From Thalassia testudinum (lineage: Eukaryota; Streptophyta; Magnoliopsida; Alismatales; Hydrocharitaceae), in assembly GCA_037157565.1 (NCBI GenBank), contig JAZHRO010000013.1, positions 119,302,001 to 119,366,000 on the forward strand: a DNA stretch of 64,000 nucleotides, read 5' to 3'. Under the pieces are notes generated by a model. It worked only from the letters and a program-made list of their open reading frames with translations, did no database searches and was not told the origin of the DNA. The stretch's first letter is position 1, and every line of letters starts with the position of its first letter. The translations under genes were made by a program, and so were the position numbers. Positions 42,361-54,007 of the stretch are shown piece after piece.

Positions 42361-43682
42361 GGGATCTGCTTGGCTATAGCTCAACCTCTGCCTCCTTGAA
42401 TGGTCTAAAGGTCCTTCCAATGTAGGGTTCAATGACCTCCTCCCAAGCATACACTAGAAGGAAGTCGAAAGGATGGGGAAAAAAAGGGAACCCTACAGCA
42501 CAAGAATACAAGCCTATCCTTAGATGGGGTAGCGTAAGGTCTACTGACTCTCAAAATCCGTCCTAAGATTATGGACGATTTACTTTACTTATGTCCAGGC
42601 AATCCAACCAGTTAGAAGGAGGGACTGGGGAGAAGGTTCTTCCTTTAGCTTGTGCCTCCGGTTCCTAGTGTACCCCCCAGCCGCAGTCGTTTGACGCTAG
42701 TCCCCTAGCTAGACATCAGATTAACTAGCATAAGCAGGTTAATCGTGAATAATCTCAATTTGGATCCCGATGAGCGAATGAATCCTTAGGGCCAACGTCT
42801 AATTGATTTTAGTTAGGCTTGGGAAATTGGTGCTCTGGAATGTGATGGGCCCCTAATGGTTTATGCCCTTAATGATTTGTTTGAAGACGTGTGAATGTGC
42901 ACAACTATAAGGTTTTCAAGCAAGATTATTAATGATGAGGTGAGTTTTAGGATTCAAATCTTACTTAATAGCTTTTAGGATTCAAATATTGGGTGTTTTC
43001 AGCCAAGTTTTGTGAGGCAAACCAAGTTTGTTGTTGAAAGCACGTGTTCAAGTATTTTTCTTTAGAAATCAAGAAAAATATGGAGTGCTTGGCTTGACCT
43101 AATTATTGAATCCTATGGGGCAGCTAGAAAATGAACCTCTTTTAGATTAGGTGGTGTGGCCCAAACAATTCACTCAATTGGCTCAAATGCACCACCGATT
43201 AAGGCACACAAAAAGATGGTTAACATAATATGATTTCTACTCTTTTATGTGTTGAATTCGTGTACCGGGTCCATAGGTCAAAAGCCCGGTTGAGTAGATG
43301 AAAATCAAGTCCGATTATGTGCCTCAAATGTGGGTGTATAGAGTGTGTAAATTGATTTGTCCCATAGAAATATCTTTTTGTTTTATTTTTTATATAAGAT
43401 GTGGGTGAGATGGGTGAAGGTGGAAAACAAGACAAACAAAGTCTATCCTAGGGTTTATGCAAACACCTAAGTAGATTAAGTCTTGGTTATGATTGTGGCA
43501 AAATGAACTAGTGGGGGGGAAAGTGGGGGACACTTACAGAGTACTCAACCCACACTTTACTCCGATCTACCGCACTTGGATCTCCATGCTAGGGTAGCTA
43601 CAAGACAGTAGATCAAAGACAAGTAGGGTTAGTGCTATGTAAATGCAAAGAAGTGCAATAAACAATAAAGTAAATTTCGTTA
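42361..43682 (-). other. Leader of element E
   Basis: About 1.3 kb non-coding. Carries the conserved leader motif (42661-42720) and aligns with A and C for some 200 bases around it. Confidence 0.65.
42661..42720 (-). promoter_or_regulatory. Conserved leader motif, copy in E
   Basis: Minus strand CTAGCGTCAAACGACTGCGG, one or two bases from A and C. Confidence 0.55.
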
Positions 43683-43702
43683 CCTCCCTGGCAACGGTGC
43701 CA
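43683..43702 (-). other. Primer-binding site of element E
   Basis: Minus strand TGGCACCGTTGCCAGGGAGG, tRNA-Asp type, three bases after the LTR end at 43706. Confidence 0.85.
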
Positions 43703-43705
43703 AAA

Positions 43706-45322
43706 TGGTCGTGTTGTGTTTCGCATGTTAGAAATCGAGGTTACAAGTAACCTGTCGTTGTAGTTGCAAAACACATTGATCAGATAAAATTTATACTAAA
43801 ACTCCAAGGGAACCCCGGGTCGAACACAGGGAGGCGACATTTACTTTACGTGAAAATCGCGCTTCGATTCTTTTCTTTTTGGTATTTTAGGGTTTTGTTA
43901 TTTTTTTCTGTTTTTGAAATAAAAGACAAGCAAATGAATCACAAGATAGAGATGAGAAATGAAAATGGTATATATATCAATCCAATGTTTATTACAATCT
44001 ACTATGAAAGCATAAAAAGAGAGGGAGGTGAGAGGAAATCTCCCGAATCGGCTGTTCAGTGAGACGACGGTGCCTGGTGGAAGCTCGGAAGAAGGAGGTG
44101 AGGAGCGAGACGATGGAGGTGAGATGTAGGAGGATGTCATGTTGAGGAAAGCCTCGACGTGGCTCTGGAATGGAGGCGAGAAGATGGAGGTGATCTGCTA
44201 CCGGAAGGAGGTGGGAGGACAGCTCCAAGGTGACCTATGAAGGGAGATGGGAAGTTGGAGGAGAATTTGGTGGGGCAGAGGTTCGCTACACTAATAGGCA
44301 CCTTGGGAGCTTGAGAACAAGCTCTAATGGAGGGTTGGAAGGGTTGCTAGAGCTTGGGAGTAGGTGGGAGTAGAGTAGGTAGAGATGGCTTGGAAGGGAG
44401 GGGGTGTAGGTCCTTTTATAATGGAGGAGAAGAGGCTAAAAATGGATTAAAGGACCTTTAGCGACCTCCAGACCATCGCTGGAACCGTTGCTGTAGACAA
44501 CTCACCTCTACCCACGCCCATAGCTGGCTCTGCTAGCTTGCAATGAAATAGCGACGGCTGTAAGCATCGCTGTAGGTCAGCCTAGCTGTCGCTGAAAGCT
44601 GGCACCAACCACCCTTACGCTCGCGCTGCCTGCCTCGCTCATCACGTGCGCTGACTATGTGCGCCCAGCTATGTGCATGTGTGCTATGCACTGGTGTGCG
44701 TGCTCGCTATGTGCTGGCCTGCACGTGCGCACGTGCTTCCTTGCGCTGGCACTGCTACTGCCTCTCCAAGCACTCACCCAATTGCAAATTGGAGGGGCGG
44801 TAGGGATTCGAACCCGCTCCCCTCCTTTGCAAACCAGCGCTCCCACTGTTGCGGCAATCCTTTCCTTGTGTCGCGTGGAGTGGCTTGGTGCATCCGCCTC
44901 CCAGCCGTTGGATCTTGATCCAATCCAACAGCTAGGATTGAAGGGTGTAGATGAAGGAGTTGGGTGATGCTGCTGGCCGGTGTTGGGTAGCCTGGATGGC
45001 ACCATGTGGCACCATCTGGGCCATCCATCTTCTTCATCTTGTAGAGGGTGCAACGGTGCTCAGATCAAGATGATTCCCGCAATGCTGAACTGTGATCGTC
45101 GCTCCGGATCCATCTGTACGGTTAGATTTTCCATCTGAAACCTATATGGATGTCGCATTGCCCCCTTGGCCATATAAAATGGAGGAATTAATATATAAAA
45201 TATACAACTATCCTAAATGCCATGCAATGGATGTTATGCAATATTTATAACATGATATGCAATGCTAAGCCTAGGAACTATCAAAGACAAGCAATTTATC
45301 TTGAATTTATGTGTGTTCATCA
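43706..45322 (-). repeat. 5' LTR of element E
   Basis: 1617 bp, sense start TGATGAACACACATAAATTCA. Minus-strand TATA box TATAAAAG at 44413-44420; tRNA-like block 44791-44860 with GGTTCGAATCC at 44804-44814. Confidence 0.9.
44791..44860 (-). ncRNA. tRNA-like block inside E's 5' LTR
   Basis: Minus strand: GGGAGCGCTGGTTTGCAAAG, then GGGTTCGAATCCC (3-bp stem closing the canonical TTCGAAT T-loop), ending CCCCTCC. The flank AATTTGCAATTGGG resembles the flank of the A block (CAAATTGGGCG), supporting common origin. Confidence 0.42.
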
Positions 45323-45428
45323 CCTGTCACAGATCACAGTCAAAAGAGATAGAGCAAGTTAGTATCAAATTAGATATTACAATCAAGAGATAAAAGTTGT
45401 GCGTTGCTCCCTGGCAACAACGTTAAAA
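45323..45428 (-). other. Element D leader (outer part) and primer-binding site
   Basis: Starts CCTGT, the likely right-hand target duplication of E. The decayed primer site lies at 45406-45425 (minus strand AACGTTGTTGCCAGGGAGC). Continuous with 33821 downward once E is removed. Confidence 0.7.
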
Positions 45429-48077
45429 TGTTTACGAGCGAAATCTATGTTTTCAAAGCTTCATCGTAGTATAGGCCAAAATTGCTTGAGAAAAAAAGAG
45501 ATTTATGCTCGAAAGAAATCCGAGGTTGAACACAAGGAGCAAATAACAATTAACTCTCAAGATTGCAATTCTATCAATGTATAACAATAAATCCAAGCAA
45601 GAATGATATATATGATAAAGCAAATGTCAATGAAGCAAAACGATTAGGGTAAAATGGTGATTTGAATCACCAATTACCACTAAACAAAAATAAGCTCAAA
45701 TATCTCAAATAATGCAACAGTAATATCAATGCAACAGTAGTATCAAACGATGATCAAGCCAATCATTCGACTTAAACAGTAGGTGCTACAGTGCTAGGGA
45801 AGCACTATTCTTCTCTGTCCTTTTCCTCTTCTCTTCTTCTTTACCTTGTCTTCACGCACAGAGGGGCTCTGATTTTGGCTAAGTGTCAAAATCTCCTCAA
45901 AGGAAAACCCTCCCCTAACCTGCATGCTCTCTCTCTTTCTCTCTTTGGGTTCTGCTCTCCCAGAGCCTTCCACAGTCACGGGTAATTGGATTCGGATCTA
46001 ATCGCACCCAGGACCAGAGTTGCAGGCGTGGGCAACTGTCGAGGTGTGTATGGGTTAGGCGGGTTGAGTCAAAGCCAGGCCCATGTGCATAGTGTCACGA
46101 GTGAGGTGCTTGTGAAGGGGTGGTAGGGGACCTCACCCCCAATTGTGTTGAGGCGATAAGCCCCAATCACTTTTTCCTTTTATAAGCTACAGGAGATTCC
46201 CCGCTCTACGATGTGCAACTAAAGTCCCTGCCTTATTTCTTTGCATGAGCTGTAGGTCGTGAATGTTTGAATTGGGGATGGAGATGACCCCTGCAGCTGC
46301 AATTGATGACTTAGGGAGGTTCCTGGAACTAGTCCGCAGTGCCTGGAGAGGACACCTGGGCTGCAGCTGCAAGAATAGCATTTGAAGCTTGGCCGAAGAA
46401 GTCTGTCAATGGCGAAGATGACCTGAAGACCTGAAATCCAAGATACAGCCTCTCAGCTCTGTCAGATAAGTTCAGAAGCTTCACCGTGGAATGATGAGTA
46501 TGGTGGTGGGTGCGGCGTGTCGTGAAGGTGGTCAATGAGGCCTATCGACCTTGCGGAGGGTAAACGGAGGAGCATGAGTTCGCCAAAGGATTTGGAGGAG
46601 CAATCGACCTAACTAAGTTAGGGCTTTTTCTCTTGAGGTAGAGGCGGAGGTGTAGAGCATGGAAGCGGCGGCATAGGAGGTCTGTGGCAGTCGCTGGAGC
46701 TCACCGGTGGTACGCTGGCAAGGTGGAAGATGAAGTCGTGGAGGGTGGTGTAGAAGTCAAAGCGAAGTGTTGGAGGTGTTGCCGTGATGTGGAGAAGCTA
46801 AGGAGTAGATAGAGATAGGTTGAGAATGACAGGGATTGGAGTTGGCACTGGTTGTGGTATGGCCGACGCCGAAGATGAAGATGGCTCTGGTGGGGGTTGG
46901 ATGGCGAATACAGAGGAGATAGGGATGTCAGCCGGTATTGTGCGACGTGGAGGAAGATGAGGAAGGAGCATCTACCGCCAGTATTGCGATTAGACGATGA
47001 GCGAAGTCAAAGAGGATCGCCAGAGCTCGAGGAGCCTTTCACCCTGATTTGGAGGGAAGAAATTGGGGGAGATCCGATTGAAATCAAGCTTGGGGAACTC
47101 GGCGATGTCTGGGGGTTCTTTTATAAGGGTCTAGAGGGAGAAAAGAGCTTGGAAGCTTGAATCCAAGCTTCCAAGCTTGGAAGGTTCGCCGAAGAGGGGA
47201 ACCCAAATCTTTCAAAGCTTCACACCAGGATTTGGGCCAATTTTAGATCTTCAAATCTGGCTCAAAGGAAGGGAATCCCTTGACGAACTTCCCTTTCGAA
47301 TCTGATAGGCATTCTTCAAGGAATCATGGAGAAAATGCCAAATCAAGCTCCCCAGAGTTGTAGGATTAGGATTTCATGGCGGTAGGGACCTATTTGAAAA
47401 AGAAGATGATAAAGTTGGGGACTTGTTTGTAAAGGATTCAAAAGTTAGGGGCATGTGTGTGAGATAAAAGAGTCAAACATGACCAAATTGCAAACTCGGT
47501 CAAGATGATCTGAGAGTGGGCCCAAATTTTGGTAGAAAGCTAATTTAGACCTAAGGAATTCAATGGTGAAGCTGCATTTTGGTTCTGGCCTAGTTTGTAT
47601 GGGTAATTTGCGTAATTACTTAAATTATGGCAAATGTCTGTCTGAGACTCTATTTTGGGTCAAGACAAGCTCCAATGGTCAAATTGAAGGTACCAAACCC
47701 TAGAGAACATTTTTCTATGATTTTTAGAGGGTTTATGTGAATTTTATCCTCACCAAAACCTTAGTAAAGAAAGCAAGCCTATTTTTAGGGTTTCAGAAGT
47801 CATTTAATTCTCAACTTATGCGAAAACCCTTTTCTATCTATACTAATCCACTTATTAGACTCTTAAGATTATTTGATGCTTAATTAACCCCTGTGAAAAC
47901 CCGTGATTGTTCTACATTCATGATATGATGGTAAAATTGAAGTTTAACCTTGGTTTCTTGTCTTCTTCTTAAATCAATGTTATGTGCCCTTAAGACCTTC
48001 TGAAAACATGTAGGAGCTTTTATTGACTTAATCAGATCAAACTGAGCTTGTTATGGCTCATGATGGTGTTCCCATCA
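45429..48077 (-). repeat. 5' LTR of element D
   Basis: The inner end is TGTTTACGAG at 45429, after the primer site. I place the outer end at 48077, where the sense start TGATGGGAACACCATCA has the same inverted-repeat form as the other LTR starts. Minus-strand TATA box TATAAAAG at 47118-47125. About 2.65 kb, the longest LTR here. Frames inside (for example 46897-47160) resemble no protein. The outer boundary is inferred from the motif only; there is no second LTR to confirm it. Confidence 0.6.
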
Positions 48078-48082
48078 ATAGG

Positions 48083-48984
48083 CACTTCCACTAAATAAGC
48101 CACTAGATATCCTCTTGAACATCACCAATCTCGAATATTGCCTTGTGAATAAAAGTGCGTATGTCATGTTTCATTAAGTTGCATTGGTAGATATATATGC
48201 GAAAAAAGGGAAAAAAAGAAGAAAAAAGAAGAAAAAGTATAAAAAGAAGTTTCAAAGAAAAGAAGTCTGAAAAAAAAAGCGTTGAGTTGTATTTATTTCA
48301 TTTTATGACAAGCACAATAATGAAAAACCACCTACTACCATTATGATCCACCAAATACAGCATTAACTTACTTTTCCTATATTTCTGACCTCCCGAATAC
48401 TGGCTGAGGATTTATGATTTAGTTATAGGATTATCAAAACTTAATTAAAGTGTTAACGCCATAAGAGACCACCAAATATATTTACAAATTTGGTGAGATT
48501 GTGAGCTCAAAAAGAATAAGAAAAGAAAAAGAAAAGAAAAGAGTGAGAAAATGAGTACAAGGAACTAAAGAGAGTACAGTTTTTTCACCTCTCTCTAAGT
48601 TGATTTATTTGATAGTTTGGAAATCTAGATTCTATAGTACTAGTCTATATGTACCACCAGAGGACTATGAGCCACCAAATACAAATCCACTTGACTCAGA
48701 CATCTTCTAACTAAGCCAAAAGTTGGGGCTAGAATTAGAAATTATCCCTGAGAGAAGTTTGCCTATCTCGATAGAGTTTTACTAAGGGTCAAGTACGAGC
48801 TTTAGATGTGGATTGACTTTTCACTTGGATCTGTTACATAGGCTACAATACTACATCTACACGATTATCTGGATTTCTAAATTTTTGGATGAAAATAAAA
48901 GAAATAGACCCCTAGTCAAAATCTTGATGAAATACATTTAGTCTTGCATTTGCAAGTGATTAGCAAGATTTAGGCATGAGGGTA
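48083..48984 (+). other. 3' untranslated region and polypurine tract of element I
   Basis: About 900 non-coding bases with A/G-rich runs (48200-48285, 48515-48560), as seen in this family before the polypurine tract. It ends TTTAGGCATGAGGGTA (48969-48984), a variant of the AAGCATGGGGGTA tract. The upstream part of element I is cut off by element D. Confidence 0.65.
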
Positions 48985-50643
48985 TGATTGCACAACAATC
49001 ATAGGACGTAATCTACCTGAACTAAGTTATATCCTAGCATAACTTAGGAAAAATGCATGCGTGAATAGCATATTTTGCATCATAGTTGATTTTCTAGCTT
49101 TATCAATAATAATGCTATTTTATGTTCTAATTGAGAGGCAATAATAATTACTGGTAATTCGAGGCCGTGAATGATAAATCCAATCTTACGGATCTATTCA
49201 AGATGACGACGAGAGTCTAATGCTTCCGAGATCATCGTGATCAGACTCTCGTAGCATCTTTTGAAGTTCGTAGAAGAGCAAAGGCTAAGAAGCAAGGTGG
49301 TGCAAATTCGAACCTCAGATGACAAATCTGACCACATGGATGGATTTGGATCAACGATTGCAGTCCAACGATGTGAGAATCACCTCTATTAGAGACTTGC
49401 AGCATCATCTATAAAGCAAAGAAGATAGACGGCTACGACCACCCAATATCGCCTCCTCCATCCACTAAAGCACTCGCTATGCACTCCGTGGGCTGTTAGA
49501 TCATCATCCAATGGCCAGAAATGTGCCATGTCTATTGTTCTTTGTGCCCTTCATCAAGGAGAAGATCATCTCAGCCATTGGATCTTCATCCAACGGCTAA
49601 GGGCAGCTGAGCATTGAAGTGTAACCATGACCATCCGAGGCCACAACACAGCAGAGAGAGTGCTCATACAAGAGTGAGAGATACAGGGTCGAGGCATGTG
49701 GAGAGGGAAATTAGATAGGTAGTGGAGTGTGGGTGCAATTGGACCACACAATCTTCAATTGAGGGCATGGAGGCAAATGAGTGGTGTGCGATCACATGTC
49801 TGATCAAGTGGTGCAACGAACATGGGGATGCACTCTCCTGTGGATGCACCATTGTACATGCATCTTAATGGCTGTAGTACGTACATTCACAACCATTGAT
49901 CTCCACGATCAAACGGTCGAGATTAAATGTGTGGGTGCGGGCAAGTGAAAAGCAAAGACGATGGAACGCGTGGGCTCTCACCCGCACGATCAAGATCAGA
50001 TGGCCCAACGCATGACACATGGCAGCGTCTGAGGTAGCGTGCGTATTAAGGGCATGTGGGAGGCTATTTTGAGGTGCGATCTGATCCGTTGATCTCCTGA
50101 TTGATAGATCTGATCAATTCAAGGTTGATGCACAGTTGTGGGAGCCAAATACCTACTTTGCCCCTCATTCTAACTATAAAAAAGACCCTAGAGCTCCCAT
50201 TTGAAGACATCTCTTCCTCTATCTCTCCCTCCAAACATCTCCAAGCTTCTCCTACTCCCTCTTCCTCTGAAGCATCCATCAAGATCACCTTGGTGCACCG
50301 CTGCTGCTCCCTCCAACCTCTCCAAAGGCCACCAAGGACCACCCTTGGTGCCCTTATTCTAGTAGACTAGATCGCTATTTTATTTCTAGTAGTTCTAATA
50401 GTTTCTTCTAGTTCTAGCTGTAGTTATCTGAACTGCCTGATTGTCATCTTAATGAATTTGCTTCATATATATATCTTATTATTCTAGTTATAGTTAGATC
50501 TAAATTAGTATTACAATCAAGTCATTCTACTGCCTCCCTGAGTTCGATCGAGACTCACCATCTCGTTACATTTTATTTGTTTCGACTTATTTTCATGCCA
50601 TACTATGATGTAATTATCTTTAAATGTGATTTATGCCCAAGCA
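48985..50643 (+). mobile_element. 3' LTR of element I
   Basis: Starts TGATTGCACAACAATCA right after the polypurine tract. Contains the GATCCAACGG-type palindrome (49573-49598), a TATA box (50175-50182, TATAAAAA) and the U5 phrase GCCTCCCTGAGTTCGATC near 50532. The end at about 50643 (CAAGCA) is approximate: it is set by where TNP2 homology resumes and by comparison with the A LTR length (1659 against 1673). Confidence 0.75.
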
Positions 50644-51106
50644 GATACAAATTCTTAAATGGGTTAAATCCATTGCTTTCAAGACCCAATCTTAAGTTAC
50701 GTGATTCCTATATGAATGATACATGTCTATTATTAAATTTTATCCACTCACCAAAATCTATGGGGTGACGAATGCAACCATCTCATGATTTGTTCTCATG
50801 CCATTTCATCCATTTCACAATCTGTGTTGATATAAATAGGCATTGAAGCCTAAGAATCAATGGAAAGTATCATAGGATCTTCTCTACATGTTTATTACCA
50901 TGTTGATTCCCAGAGTTTCCTATCTTATATAGTGACGCACCACACTTTGGACAAGTATCAAGACTAGCATATTCACTTCTGAACAATACGCAATCGTTCG
51001 AACAAGTGTCAATCTTTTCACAATTCAAGTCCAGTACCTTAATATGTTTCCTTACATCATACCACGACTCCAGATAACCTTTAGGCTTAGATCGGAGCTC
51101 TCTGGC
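50644..51106 (-). pseudogene. CACTA (En/Spm) TNP2-type transposase fragment
   Basis: On the minus strand from the LINE tail, the frame reads KIDTCSNDCVLFRSEY and LDTCPKCGASLYK. It then gives YFPLILRLQCLFIST, KWMKWHE, DGCIRHPIDFGEW and RNLRLGLESNGFNPFKN. These are successive landmarks of the plant TNP2/Transposase_21 family. Stops interrupt it, and it is cut by the LINE on its 5' side and by element I on its 3' side. No CACTA termini are in view. Confidence 0.85.
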
Positions 51107-51179
51107 TTTTTTTTTTTTTGAAACTGATAGGAAAGCTATCGTGTTACGATAGCTTTCAGGAGGGCATTTTATTGATAAG

Positions 51180-51859
51180 GAGAAAAGGAAAAAATTACAA
51201 ATCAAATCCCCATCTATGTATGAGTGACCAACACTCCACAATTTGCTCACAGCATACTGGTCTCTCCTGAAATAACCTCTCATTTCTATCCCTCCACATG
51301 GACCAAATTGTTGCGGCCATGCGCAGGTGCGGCCTCTCCAAAATTTAAAAACTGTGCCACAATGAATCCTATGGAGGAGTGGTTCTTGACAAATCCTCCT
51401 CCATATCACATCAGTAATCAAACAAGAAAAAATGTGGCTGAGACTGTCTGTGTGCATTCCATACAAGTGGCATTCATGAAGAGCTGCACCCATCCTCTTG
51501 TGCCTTAGATCACCTATTATTAAGCCCTCCCTTTTGCATAGCCAAAGGAAAATTTGTACCTTGAGGGAGATCTTCAAGTGCCAAATTTTTTTATCGATGT
51601 GGTCACTTCCCCAACCTCTACCATCATTCATAATCTTTCCATAAGCACGCTGGACCATATATATTCCATCCCAAACATAGCTATCTTCCATGCCAGGTCT
51701 AGGTTTGAATCTTTCCAAGTTTGAGATCACATTCAGTCTCTCTTCCCACAGCCGAGTGCCCTCCCTGATAGAATCAGCTTCGTTCAATTGCCAGTAGTCA
51801 TTAGTTTCAGACCAATAGTAGTTCACAGGGCCTGTTTTGTCCCTTGCTGTAGCAAACAC
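51180..51859 (-). pseudogene. LINE C-terminal zf-RVT region
   Basis: Holds IWHLKISLKVQIFLWLCKR and the spaced H/C residues of the RT zinc-binding domain (CHLYGMHTDSLSHIFSC then VIWRRICQ). The apparent 329-codon frame (51859-50870) continues through the poly-A tail (KKKK) into TNP2 sequence, so its last 80 or so residues are transposase and not LINE. Confidence 0.8.
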
Positions 51860-52249
51860 CCTTGGGTAAGATTCTTTTAAAGGACCCAGTGAGGACCATT
51901 CTTCACACTAGAAATCGAATGTCCTACCATCTCCTAGCATGGACCACAGCAGATGCTAGTTACACTTAAGAGCCTGAATTACAGACTGCCAAAATGGTAA
52001 GGGTCTGGTAGGACGTAACCTCTTCAATGCACTGTTGGATTGACCATGGCCATCTTTAATTAACTCGGTCCATGGCTTCTCTTCCCCATTCAGAACTTTT
52101 ATACCCCATTTGATCAATGTGGCCTCATTAAATTCTTTCAAAGCTTTGATTCCCAACCCACCACTTTCCTTAGGTCGGCAGATTTGCTCCCATTTTAAAG
52201 GCTACATAAATCTACCTTCGTGTTTGACACCTTTCTAGAAGAACCTCTT

Positions 52250-52951
52250 TCACATTAGATCCATGTGCTTCCAAATAGACTTCGGAGCTTTGAAGAGGGA
52301 AAGGTAGAAAATATGGATCAAGGTACTAACAAAGTTTAGTAAGATGAGTCCACCACCCTTGGATAAGAACCTGCTATTCCACCCTTCCAATTTGACTGAA
52401 ATTTTTTCAAAGAGAGTGTTCCAGTCACATTTTTCCATTTTTGAACATCTTAGGGGCAGCCCCAAGTATCTGATGGGTAGGTTGGTATGTGGAGTCCCTA
52501 AGATTTCAGAAATAGCTTCTTGTTCTTTCTTATTCAAACCAAAGCATACCAGAATGGACTTCTCCCTATTTAATTTCAGACCTGAAATGTCACCAAAGAT
52601 ATTAACCATATGGCCCAATGAACGGGCTTCACCTGTGCTATGGCTCTCTTGTTAGAAAGAGAGTATCCTCTAATAATGCCTACCTCAAAAAATTTACAAG
52701 CATATCTCGCCAGACCGTCAACAGCAAGGTTAAAAACCAAAGGGCCTAAAGGGCATCCTTATCTCACACCACACTGCGGCTGAATCCAAGCCCCACAAGG
52801 CTTCCCATTAATCAAGGGAGTGAAAGAGGTAGTAGTGATGCACCTTTTCATCCATTGGATCTAGAGAGGGGGAAATCCTCTTCTCTTGAAAACCTCCCAA
52901 AAATAGGGCCATGAAATAGAATCATAGGCCTTATAGAAATCAACTTTCCAC
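52250..52951 (-). pseudogene. LINE reverse transcriptase, 3' part
   Basis: Begins beside the solo LTR with KVDFYKAYDSISW (the D-x-x-K-A-Y-D palm motif of plant LINEs). It continues with LINGKPCGAWIQPQCGVR, GCPLGPLVFNLAVDGLAR and, from 52618, ISGLKLNREKS, LPIRYLGLPL and LSLFKAPKSIW. Stops occur (for example after GVR). The catalytic YADD/FADD box is not intact. Confidence 0.8.
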
Positions 52952-52956
52952 ATAAA
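52952..52956. repeat. Target site duplication of solo LTR, left (ATAAA)
   Basis: ATAAA precedes TGTTGG and recurs at 54644-54648 after CTACA. Removing the LTR restores continuous LINE coding across the join. Confidence 0.9.
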
Positions 52957-53364
52957 TGTTGGTACTAGAGCACCACGATCACTTGTTTTGATGATAACAA
53001 AACACGTGTCATTTAACATTTGCACTTGGAGTCTTAGATTTCAGGTCAATTGCAATAGAGACGTGATTAGACGGAGTTCAAGCTCGCATCTAGGATGGAT
53101 TGGATGAGCTTGATGGAGAACAAAGGATATTAGCGAGGAGCGATAGATTGAAGATGGAAGGACAAGAAGAATAGGATAGAATTTTGTTTATTTCTTTCAT
53201 GTACTTTTGTCTTTATTTCCTTGCTCCTTTTGTTCCTTAGAACATCATGTTAAAGAGCCTCAAAGTACCCTAATAGTAGTCCTAGGAACACCGGCACAAC
53301 CCTAGGATACTTAGGTTTTCTGTAGAAAACTTAGAAAACCAATATAGGGTTTCAAACAGCCTTT

Positions 53365-53890
53365 TCAGATGTCTAATTCCAAAAACAGACGTCTGATAAT
53401 GGGTTTTAAGACGTTTAACTGTTGATTCAGATGTCTGATAACATTTAAGCTGGACTTAGTTAGTTCTGTCTGATTAAATCAGATGTCCAGACCTTAGTCC
53501 AGACGTCTTAGAAGACGTCTGATGTTTTTGCCAGATGTCCAATTAGTGGACCATTGGCTGGCTTAACAAACTCTGACGAATATGACCGTCAAAGCCTTAT
53601 CAGACGTCCTTAAGCCTTTCCAGACGTCCGATAAATGACCGTTTTGCCTCGGCTGACCCGAAAATCTCTTCTCAGAGATTTTCTAGCCGTTGCACTCTCT
53701 TGGAAATCCATTCTCATAGAAAAGTAGGTTTCCAGACGTTTAGACATGGTGCTAGACATCCTGTATGTCGTTTGATGGACTTGCACTAGAACCCTGTCTA
53801 GATCTGATTTTAGTCAGGAAGAAACCCACCTAAAATCAGATGTCTTAAACTGATCTTCCTGACATCTGATGCTAGGATCAGACGTCTGAT
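53365..53890. repeat. CAGACGTCTG-type palindrome cluster
   Basis: Repeated CAGA(C/T)GTC(T/C)(G/A) units at irregular spacing upstream of the LTR TATA box. GACGTC is the core of many bZIP sites, so a transcription role is plausible but unproven. Confidence 0.7.
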
Positions 53891-53999
53891 TACCCTATCA
53901 GTGCAATGATTGTTCCTGATTTCGGCCTGATTCTCTTGGGCTTTGCACCCAATGGCTATGGAAGCTTTCCTAAGCCTTCCAAAGCCTTTCTAAGGCATC

Positions 54000-54007
54000 T
54001 ATAAATA
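54000..54007 (+). promoter_or_regulatory. TATA box of solo copia LTR
   Basis: TATAAATA downstream of the palindrome cluster. Confidence 0.5.

Larger units (their letters stand above)
33822..45322 (-). mobile_element. Element E: Athila-type Ty3-gypsy element
   Basis: About 11.5 kb on the minus strand: 5' LTR 45322-43706, primer site, leader, gag-pol remnant 42360-36772, 3' untranslated region, polypurine tract and 3' LTR 35346-33822. The polyprotein aligns with A along its whole length. Inserted into the leader of D; flanks share CCTG, consistent with a mutated 5-bp duplication. The 3' LTR lacks roughly 75-90 bases near its outer end. Inactive: one frameshift and many stops. Confidence 0.9.

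Noticed and set aside
44791..44860. Functional tRNA gene
   Set aside because: The B box is good but no proper anticodon stem-loop or full acceptor stem can be drawn by eye, and the block sits at the same place in every related LTR. Reported only as tRNA-like.
46897..47160. 87-codon frame near D's TATA box
   Set aside because: Inside the D LTR, no recognisable domain, on the antisense strand of the element.
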